64,000 nt of DNA from Cryobacterium lactosi (GTDB lineage: Bacteria; Actinomycetota; Actinomycetes; Actinomycetales; Microbacteriaceae): positions 107,409 through 171,408 of the forward strand of contig NZ_SOHM01000018.1 in the NCBI RefSeq assembly GCF_004403945.1, given 5' to 3'. The notes under the pieces were generated by a model. It did no database searches. It was not told the origin of the DNA and saw nothing but the letters and a program-made list of their open reading frames with translations. A program made the position numbers and the translations under genes. This document shows positions 58,379 through 64,000 of the stretch, piece after piece. The first letter of the stretch is position 1; each line of letters starts with the position of its first letter.

Positions 58379-61300
58379 GACTGCGCGGCCGCCTGGGCTG
58401 CCTTCGCGGCTGCGGTGGCAGCCCGGGTGGCTGCGGCCTTCGCGGCGGTCGCGGCCTTCTGCTCCGGGGTGCGCTCGGCGCGCACACTCGGGGTGGCCGT
58501 TGACGCGCCGGTCTTCTTGGCCGGAGCCCGCTTGGCGGCGGTCTTCGTGGTGGCGCCGGCCTTCTTGGCCGGAGCCTTCTTGGCGGCGGGCTTCTTGGCT
58601 GCCGGCTTCTTGGCGGGAGCCTTCTTCGCAGCGGCCCCGCGCTTGACGACCGGACCCTTGGCGCGCTTGTCGGCGAGCAGCTGAACGGCGCGCTCGTAGT
58701 CGACCTCTTCGACACTCTCGGCCTTGGGGATCGTGGCGTTGGTGATGCCGTCCGTCACGTAGGCGCCGAACCGGCCGTCCTTGATCTTGATGGCCTTGCC
58801 GCTCTCCGGGTCGGGCTCTTCGAAGTCCTTGAGCGCGCTGGAGGCCCGGCGGGCGCCGTACTTGGGTTGCGCGTACAGTTCCACCGCGCCGGCCAGGTCG
58901 ATCTCGAAGATCTGGTCTTCGCTGGTGAGCGAACGAGTGTCGACGCCCTTCTTGAGGTACGGGCCGAACTTGCCGTTCTGGGCGAGGATCTCGGTCTGCG
59001 TCTCGGGGTCGATGCCCACCACGCGGGGCAGGTTCAGCAGCGCCAGCGCGGTGTCGAGGTCGACGGTGGCCAGGTCCATCGACTTGAACAGCGACGCCGT
59101 GCGCGGCTTCACCGCGGCGGCGGCCTTCTTGGCCGGGGCCTTGCGCTTGGGCTTGGTGGCGGCAGCGGCTGCGGCCGGCGCTCCGGCGTCGGCCAGCGAG
59201 GTGACCTCGCCGGTGAGCGGGTCGATGGATTCGCCGGGTCCGTCGGTGTCGGCGGGCGGCTCGAGCTCGGTCACATACGGGCCGAAGCGACCGTCCTTGG
59301 CGACGATCTCCTTGCCGTTGTCGGGGTTCACGCCGATGACGCGGTCGGTGACGACCGGGGCATCCACGAGTTCACGGGCCTTGGCCGGGGTGAGCTCGTC
59401 GGGGGCCAGGTCCGGCGGGATGTTCACCCGGCGGGGCGTGGCATCCGGGTCGGCGGTGGGGCTGGCGACCTCGAGGTAGGGGCCGTACTTGCCGATGCGC
59501 AGGGTGATGTCGTCGACGATGTGGATCGAGTTGATCGTGCGGGCGTCGATCTCGCCGAGGTTGTCGACCACCTGGCGCAGGCCCCGGTGCTTTTCGGATC
59601 CGAAGTAGAAGCTGGTCAGCCAGTCCACCCTGTCGGCGGTGCCGCTGGCGATGCGGTCGAGGTCGTCTTCCATCTCGGCGGTGAAGTCGTACTCCACAAG
59701 GTCAGAGAAGAATTCCTCGAGCAGGCGCACGACCGAGAAGGCGATCCAGTTGGGGATCAGGGCCTGGCCGCGCGGGGTGACGTAGCCGCGGTCGGTGATC
59801 GTGGAGATGATCGATGCGTACGTGGACGGGCGGCCGATGCCGAGCTCTTCGAGCTTCTTCACCAGGCTGGCCTCGGTGTACCGGGCGGCCGGGGTGGTTT
59901 CGTGACCCTTGGCCTCCACCTCGACGAGGGTCAGCTTCTGGCCCTCTTCCAGCGGCGGCAGCTTCGACTCGGTGGCGTCGGTGGGGGCGTTGCGCTCTTC
60001 GTCCTTGGATTCCTCGTAGGCGAGCATGAAGCCGCGGAAGGTGATGACGGTGCCGCTGGCGGCGAACTCGGCGAGCGCCTCGGTGGCGGCGGGGTGCGCG
60101 GCCTGGCCGGTGGGGCCCGCGGCGATGGTCACCGACGCGGTCGAACCGGTCGCATCCGCCATCTGGCTGGCGACGGTGCGCTTCCAGATCAGGTCGTACA
60201 GCTTGAAGTCATTGCCGCGCAGGCTGCTGGACAGCGACGCCGGGGTGCGGAAGGTGTCACCGGACGGGCGGATGGCCTCGTGGGCCTCCTGGGCGTTCTT
60301 GCTCTTGCCCTTGTACAGCCGCGGGTTCTCCGGCACGGTTTCGGCGCCGTAGAGCGACGCGGCCTGCTTGCGCGCGGCGGTGATCGCCTGCTGCGACAGC
60401 GACGGCGAGTCGGTACGCATATAGGTGATGTAGCCGTTTTCGTACAGCGACTGGGCCACGCTCATGGTCTGCCGAGCGGTGAAGCGGAGCTTCCGCGCCG
60501 CCTCCTGCTGCAGGGTGGAGGTGGTGAACGGTGCGGCGGGGCTGCGGCGGTAGGGCTTGGAGGCGACCTTGGTGACCGTGATCGGCACGCCCGGCACCTT
60601 GAGGGCCTCCGCGAGGGCGAGGGCGGATGCCTCGTCGAGGGTGGCCGCGACGACCTTGGGCTTGAGCTTGCCGGTGTCGTCGAAGTCGCTGCCGGTGGCG
60701 ATGCGTTCGCCGCCGAGACGCACGAGCTTGGCCTGGAAACCGTTCTCGGCGCTGGCGCCGGGCGCGAGCTGGGCCAAGAGGTCCCAGTAGCCGGCGGAGA
60801 CGAAGGCGAGGCGTTCGCGTTCCCGGTCGACGACGAGGCGGGTGGCGGCGGACTGCACCCGGCCGGCAGACAGGCCGGGGCCCACCTTGCGCCAGAGCAC
60901 GGGCGAGATCTCGTAGCCGTAGATGCGGTCGAGGATGCGGCGGGTTTCCTGCGCGTCGACGAGGGCGGTGTCGAGGTCGCGGGTGTTGTTGGTGGCCGCG
61001 ATGATGGCGTCCTTGGTGATCTCGTGGAATACCATCCGCTTGACCGGAACCTTGGGCTGGAGGACCTGCAGCAGGTGCCAGGCGATGGCCTCGCCTTCGC
61101 GGTCCTCATCAGTTGCGAGGAGGAGTTCGTCGGCGTTCTTCAGAGCTCGTTTGAGGTCGCTGACGGTTTTCTTCTTGGCGTCGGAGACCACGTAGTACGG
61201 TTCGAAGCCGTTGTCGACGTCGACGGAGAACTTGCCCAGCGGGCCCTTTTTGAGCTCCGGCGGCAGATTCTTGGGCTCGATCAGGTCTCGGATGTGTCCG

Positions 61301-61398
61301 ACCGACGACAAAACCTCGTATCCGTCGCCCAAATAGGCGGCGATCGACTTCATCTTCGTCGGCGACTCGACAATGACCAGCTTCTTAGTGCCTGGCAC
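58375..61398 (-). CDS. topA: DNA topoisomerase I
   Basis: About 1007 residues. TOPRIM opens KKLVIVESPTKMKSIAAYLG. The catalytic Tyr326 is in GYITYMRTDSPSLS. The decatenation-loop and gate domains end near residue 600, and then four or more repeats of the topoisomerase C-terminal type follow (GRFGPYVTEL, GKFGPYLKKG, GRFGAYVTDG). There are no zinc-finger Cys; instead a Lys/Ala/Pro-rich tail of about 110 residues ends the protein (AKKAPAKKPAAKKPAAKKAP). This is the actinobacterial form, in which the basic tail binds DNA. GTG 61398 is chosen because AGAGGAG lies 5 nt upstream; upstream residues are noncoding. Confidence 0.97.
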   Translation of the reverse strand: MPGTKKLVIVESPTKMKSIAAYLGDGYEVLSSVGHIRDLIEPKNLPPELKKGPLGKFSVDVDNGFEPYYVVSDAKKKTVSDLKRALKNADELLLATDEDREGEAIAWHLLQVLQPKVPVKRMVFHEITKDAIIAATNNTRDLDTALVDAQETRRILDRIYGYEISPVLWRKVGPGLSAGRVQSAATRLVVDRERERLAFVSAGYWDLLAQLAPGASAENGFQAKLVRLGGERIATGSDFDDTGKLKPKVVAATLDEASALALAEALKVPGVPITVTKVASKPYRRSPAAPFTTSTLQQEAARKLRFTARQTMSVAQSLYENGYITYMRTDSPSLSQQAITAARKQAASLYGAETVPENPRLYKGKSKNAQEAHEAIRPSGDTFRTPASLSSSLRGNDFKLYDLIWKRTVASQMADATGSTASVTIAAGPTGQAAHPAATEALAEFAASGTVITFRGFMLAYEESKDEERNAPTDATESKLPPLEEGQKLTLVEVEAKGHETTPAARYTEASLVKKLEELGIGRPSTYASIISTITDRGYVTPRGQALIPNWIAFSVVRLLEEFFSDLVEYDFTAEMEDDLDRIASGTADRVDWLTSFYFGSEKHRGLRQVVDNLGEIDARTINSIHIVDDITLRIGKYGPYLEVASPTADPDATPRRVNIPPDLAPDELTPAKARELVDAPVVTDRVIGVNPDNGKEIVAKDGRFGPYVTELEPPADTDGPGESIDPLTGEVTSLADAGAPAAAAAATKPKRKAPAKKAAAAVKPRTASLFKSMDLATVDLDTALALLNLPRVVGIDPETQTEILAQNGKFGPYLKKGVDTRSLTSEDQIFEIDLAGAVELYAQPKYGARRASSALKDFEEPDPESGKAIKIKDGRFGAYVTDGITNATIPKAESVEEVDYERAVQLLADKRAKGPVVKRGAAAKKAPAKKPAAKKPAAKKAPAKKAGATTKTAAKRAPAKKTGASTATPSVRAERTPEQKAATAAKAAATRAATAAAKAAQAAAQS

Positions 61399-61659
61399 CA
61401 GACTCCTCTTTATAGGTAACGGTCTGTGTAACGACCAAGCCACACCATACACACAGGAATCGAGTGCGCGCCGACCACGACGGCGCCGGAGCGCCCCGAA
61501 TCGCCTCCACGGTAGCTCGCCTGCGGCGCAGTGCAAGGGCGGAAACGGATGTGCGCACATGTTCCCGGACGGTGTTGAGGGGCGGCCGACACGCGGCAGG
61601 CGAGACCCGGATTGAGGATTGGGGGTTGCCTGAACGGGGCACGGACGCACAATAGAGAC
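61399..61659. other. Divergent region between topA and the 86-residue protein gene
   Basis: 261 nt. On the minus strand it holds the topA Shine-Dalgarno and a direct repeat CGTTAC near 61418-61435. A plausible -10 TATAAA (61411-61416 on minus) is so close to the ribosome site that it would remove it, so I did not call it. No gene is visible. Confidence 0.5.
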
Positions 61660-61920
61660 ATGGTTACTGCAGCGCAGGGCACGTACACCGCGAAACTGAC
61701 GGACGGCCCCCTCGAAGGAAAGACCGTTACCACCGAGTTCCTCGAGTCGGGGGATCCCCGGCCGCGGCTCGAAATCCCCGCCGACTCGCGCGGCAAGCGC
61801 TACCTCTATGCACGAGCGGCCGGCCTGGAGTTCGATTCCGCCGAGCATCCCGACCAACCGTCCGCTGTGGACTACCGCTACCTCGAAGCGCTTTTCGACA
61901 CTCCCCCCGCCTCCAGCTAG
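61660..61920 (+). CDS. Conserved small protein, 86 residues, function unknown
   Basis: Begins MVTAAQGTYTAKLTDGPLEG. The composition is mixed and soluble (beta-rich N-terminal half, then GKRYLYARAAGLEFD and DYRYLEALFD). The ATG is preferred to an upstream in-frame ATG at 61612, whose extra residues look noncoding. CACAAT lies 6 nt before the ATG, and there is no ribosome site. The stop overlaps the convergent TadG-like gene by 4 nt. I recall similar short proteins in related actinobacteria but no function. Confidence 0.65.
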   Translation: MVTAAQGTYTAKLTDGPLEGKTVTTEFLESGDPRPRLEIPADSRGKRYLYARAAGLEFDSAEHPDQPSAVDYRYLEALFDTPPASS

Positions 61921-62315
61921 GGGGCCGGCCCGGCTCGCGCCCTGGAGCTGAGCGGGAACACGCCGACCGTGCGGGCAACCGCCACGGTGGCGATCAGGCC
62001 GTCAACCGTGCAGGCGGCCAGTCGGGCCCCGTTCAACTCGGCGGCTCGCGCCGCGGTTTCACAGGGCACCCCCGGCATGAGACCGGAGGCGACATCGGCC
62101 GCGGCGAGCGCCGCGGCATCCGCGGCACCCTGCACGGACTGATGGGTCGGCAGCAGCGCCAACACCGGAACCAGCACAGCAGTGAGCGTGACGAGTGCGC
62201 CAAGCAACGCGACCACGAGCACCGAACCGGAGCCCCGTTCGGATCGGCGGGTCACAGGGCGGCGGGCGCCGGATCGGCGGGTCACACGTCGGCGGGTGAC
62301 GGGTCGCCGGGTCAC
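61917..62315 (-). CDS. TadG-like/Rv3654c-like pilus-locus protein
   Basis: 132 residues. A strongly basic N-terminus made of VTRR repeats precedes the TadE/G-type segment RGSGSVLVVALLGALVTLTA with one TM helix. The extracytoplasmic HQSVQGAADAAALAAADV block is shared with TadG/Flp-secretion proteins. It probably belongs to a Flp/Tad pilus or pseudopilus apparatus. GTG 62315 is chosen because it overlaps the TadE-like stop by 4 nt (GTGA). Confidence 0.8.
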   Translation of the reverse strand: MTRRPVTRRRVTRRSGARRPVTRRSERGSGSVLVVALLGALVTLTAVLVPVLALLPTHQSVQGAADAAALAAADVASGLMPGVPCETAARAAELNGARLAACTVDGLIATVAVARTVGVFPLSSRARAGPAP

Positions 62316-62325
62316 GGGTCGGCGC
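62247..62325 (-). repeat. Decamer-type repeats in the TadG-like N-terminus
   Basis: GGCGGGTCAC and near copies occur about five times on the plus strand, encoding the VTRR runs. Slippage between copies could change the length of the basic cytoplasmic arm. Confidence 0.75.
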
Positions 62326-62725
62326 TCGCGGTGTCGCTGGCGAGGGCACAAGACCTAGCGCCGAGGGTGAGGCCCGCGGCGGCGAACGGGGCGAAGGCGC
62401 TCGGCGCGCTGAGCCTGGCGCAGACGAACTCGCCCTGCCGCTCCTCGGCGAGGACCGCGCCTGGGGCCACCGCGGCCAGCAGCCCGGTCGCCGAGCCCGC
62501 GCCGTCGCCGCGGGCCAGCAGCCGGGCCATGTAGGCAGCGGCATCCGACATGCGCACCTGCTGACCCATCACCTGCACGGCGCCCAGACACAACGCCAGC
62601 ACCACGAGCACGGCGGGGAGCGCGGCGGCGAACTCGGCGGTGATGCTGCCCCGGTCGCGGTGCCGCCCGCCCGCCGACCCGTCGGGGCGGTGCGCGCCGG
62701 GACGATCAGCCAACAGTGAGCGCAC
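62312..62725 (-). CDS. TadE-like protein
   Basis: 137 residues. After a polar start the TadE motif RGSITAEFAAALPAVLVVL gives one TM helix with the conserved Glu, then a surface domain with two Cys (FVCARLSAPSAF and RSCALASD). It is a minor pilin-like part of the Flp apparatus. GTG 62725 overlaps the DUF4244 stop by 20 nt; ribosome site weak. Confidence 0.82.
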   Translation of the reverse strand: MRSLLADRPGAHRPDGSAGGRHRDRGSITAEFAAALPAVLVVLALCLGAVQVMGQQVRMSDAAAYMARLLARGDGAGSATGLLAAVAPGAVLAEERQGEFVCARLSAPSAFAPFAAAGLTLGARSCALASDTASADP

Positions 62726-63053
62726 TGCGCACCAGGTCGGTGAGGATGCCGCGCACCTCGTCGCCGCGCAGGATGACGATGAGCAGGCCGGCAAACCCTA
62801 CCGCGGCCATGGTCGCGACGATGTACTCGGCCGTGGCGGCACCGCGGTCCTCTTTCATACGCCGGAGGGCGCGGAAGGAGTTGGAGCGCACCGTGCGGGT
62901 GCGCACAAGTCCATTGCGGATCCCGGTGCCCACGCTGGGATGGTGCCAGGGCGACGCGGCGGCACGGTCGGCCGTCGCCTCCTTTCCGGTGGTCGCCTCG
63001 GCTTGAACGTCATGCTCGATCGGCGGTACAGAAGAGCTGGTGAGAATGGACAT
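62706..63053 (-). CDS. DUF4244 protein, Flp pilin-like
   Basis: 115 residues. A long N-terminal arm, mostly polar (about 60 residues), leads to the pilin-like stretch KEDRGAATAEYIVATMAAVGFAGLL. There the Glu-Tyr pair after Ala-Thr-Ala resembles the Flp cleavage and assembly motif. A short C-terminal helix follows. It is the likely pilin of the locus. AAGGAG precedes the ATG; a start at the internal Met before KEDRG is possible. Confidence 0.83.
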   Translation of the reverse strand: MSILTSSSVPPIEHDVQAEATTGKEATADRAAASPWHHPSVGTGIRNGLVRTRTVRSNSFRALRRMKEDRGAATAEYIVATMAAVGFAGLLIVILRGDEVRGILTDLVRSALTVG

Positions 63054-63113
63054 GGTGGATCTCCTTTCGCGTGCGATACGCGGTGCAAGCGGCGCGAGTG
63101 CAGCCAGCCTGCC

Positions 63114-63144
63114 CCGCCGCCGCCGTCCGCATGGGCGGCGGCGG
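63114..63144 (-). terminator. GC-only hairpin between the F-family gene and the pilin gene
   Basis: CCGCCGCCGCC and GGCGGCGGCGG pair over 11 bp with a 9-nt loop and no T-run. It lies 58-88 nt after the stop of the upstream F-family gene. Likely attenuator or stability element ahead of the pilin gene. Confidence 0.55.
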
Positions 63145-63201
63145 CCCGGCGGTGCATAGTTCGTCGGCCCGCCAGGCTGTGGAGGAGGGCCATCAACGGC
63201 G

Positions 63202-64000
63202 TCACTCGAAGCTGCCGAGGGTGGACGTGAGCACGCTGAGCAGCAGCGGCGCCACGCCCACGAGCATGAACGCGGGCAGCACGCAGACGCCGAGGGGAAT
63301 CATCAGGACTACGGCGAGGGTTTCGGCGCGCTGGCGACCCTCGGTGCGGGCATCCCGGCGCAGCTGCTCCGCCTCGCTGCGCAGCAGTTCGGCCGCGGGC
63401 ACTCCGGCGCGGGCGGAGAGGGTGAGCACCCGGTCGATCACCGCGTCGGTGGCGGTATGGTCGGCGCCGGGGGTGCGCAGCCCGAAGCGTTCGGCGCTCT
63501 GCCTGGCGGTGCGGCGGGCGCCGTCGAGGGAGCCGCCGCCCGTCATGCCGATGGCGGTGAGGTCGAGCTCCAGCCCCGGCGCGGGGCCGCCGGCCTGAGC
63601 GCGACGCACCAGTCGGCGGTTCCAGCGCGCAGCGGCGAACATCAGCACCGAACCCGCGGCCAGGCAGGCCAGGCCAGGACCGGTGAGCAGCAGGGTGCGC
63701 AGGGTGTCGAAGCCCATCAGGCTGCCGAACAGCAGCGCCACCAGAGGCAGCACCATCACCAGGCGGGCGGTGGCGCGCGGTCCGGTGAGGGCAACGACGA
63801 GGTCACGGTGCAGCTGGCCGAGCTCCCGGAACGCGGCGGCCAGGTCGCGCAGGCAACCCGACAGGGGCGCGCCGGCGCGGGTGGCGACATCCCACGCCGC
63901 GGCGAGCGCCCGCCAAGCGTCGGCAAGCTGGTCGGACAGCCCGGCGGCCGCCTCGGCGATGGCGTCGGCGACGTTGTCGCCGGCGCGGGCGGCGCGGCCC
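63202..64000 (-). CDS. Type II secretion F-family protein (TadB/TadC-like), 5' end outside window
   Basis: The frame is open to the window edge. The visible 266 residues start with the T2SSF-type helix region (DAIAEAAAGLSDQLADAWRA, then RAGAPLSGCLRDLAAAFRE). Next come two TM helices (VMVLPLVALLFGSLMGFDTL and GPGLACLAAGSVLMFAAARW), a second cytoplasmic helical half (VLTLSARAGVPAAELLRSEA) and a terminal TM (VVLMIPLGVCVLPAFMLVGV). Two half-domains in one chain fit a platform protein that recruits the pilus ATPase. TadA and TadZ homologues should lie just outside the window. Confidence 0.88.
   Translation of the reverse strand, partial: GRAARAGDNVADAIAEAAAGLSDQLADAWRALAAAWDVATRAGAPLSGCLRDLAAAFRELGQLHRDLVVALTGPRATARLVMVLPLVALLFGSLMGFDTLRTLLLTGPGLACLAAGSVLMFAAARWNRRLVRRAQAGGPAPGLELDLTAIGMTGGGSLDGARRTARQSAERFGLRTPGADHTATDAVIDRVLTLSARAGVPAAELLRSEAEQLRRDARTEGRQRAETLAVVLMIPLGVCVLPAFMLVGVAPLLLSVLTSTLGSFE

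Noticed and set aside
61411..61440. Strong topA promoter TTGGTC-N18-TATAAA
   Set aside because: The hexamer is so near the start that transcription would begin after the good AGAGGAG ribosome site; the two signals conflict.

Overview
The window is high-GC (roughly 70 percent by eye), densely packed actinobacterial chromosome. Many genes start with GTG, there is a SigK/RskA pair, a GTP-type PEP carboxykinase, a RamB/ScfR-type regulator, a lysine-tailed topoisomerase I, and a topA-tmk-holB block next to a Flp/Tad pilus locus. This combination suggests Microbacteriaceae, perhaps Cryobacterium or a relative. The genus is inference; I could not run a search. No insertion sequence, prophage, rRNA operon or CRISPR array is visible. 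One tRNA (Thr, anticodon CGT) is present.

Layout. 1-4.5 kb (+): end of a histidine kinase, an MHS-type MFS symporter and a half-size ABC exporter bracketed by two copies of one palindrome. 4.5-10 kb (-): GH38 alpha-mannosidase and pckG. 10-18 kb (+): ScfR/RamB-like regulator, an acidic exported repeat protein fused in operon to a two-component system, a GGDEF-EAL protein, and a membrane protein/winged-helix pair. 18-19.2 kb (-): an HSL-type hydrolase and a small membrane protein. 19.4-34.7 kb: a glycan-use locus with GH78 (+), then a (-) operon of peptide-type ABC transporter genes (SBP, DppB, fused DppC-DppD, DppF) followed by GH42, GH3 and GH43, and a divergent TetR regulator. 34.7-42.9 kb (-): nucleoside hydrolase, SDR plus thiolase, a HutD-like protein, ammonium transporter, TrmH methyltransferase, succinate-semialdehyde-type dehydrogenase and a membrane protein. 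43-46.4 kb (-): sigma/anti-sigma, class F sortase and DUF4397 surface protein. 46.7-53.5 kb: nicotinamidase, PBP4-type carboxypeptidase, Gfo/Idh/MocA oxidoreductase, two small (+) proteins, SGNH hydrolase, YbaK deacylase, GH13 and tRNA-Thr. 53.5-61.4 kb (-): TetR, secreted tripeptidyl-peptidase-like hydrolase, holB, VOC protein, tmk and topA. 61.6-64 kb: a small (+) protein, then Flp/Tad pilus genes (TadG-like, TadE-like, DUF4244, F-family protein cut by the window edge).

The glycan locus reads as one unit. The SBP and permeases would import oligosaccharides, and the cytoplasmic GH42, GH3 and GH43 enzymes would trim them, with GH78 and GH38 widening the substrate range. The SigK-RskA, sortase F and DUF4397 genes read as a regulated cell-surface module.

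The most unusual feature is non-coding. At least ten intergenic palindromes of about 57-67 nt fall into three sequence families (A: 3 copies, B: 2, C: 5, including tandem pairs), all with GCGA...TCGC ends. A second recurring pattern is a TANNNT-like hexamer placed exactly 6 (sometimes 7) nt before a start codon with no Shine-Dalgarno sequence. About a dozen genes show it, which predicts widespread leaderless transcription.
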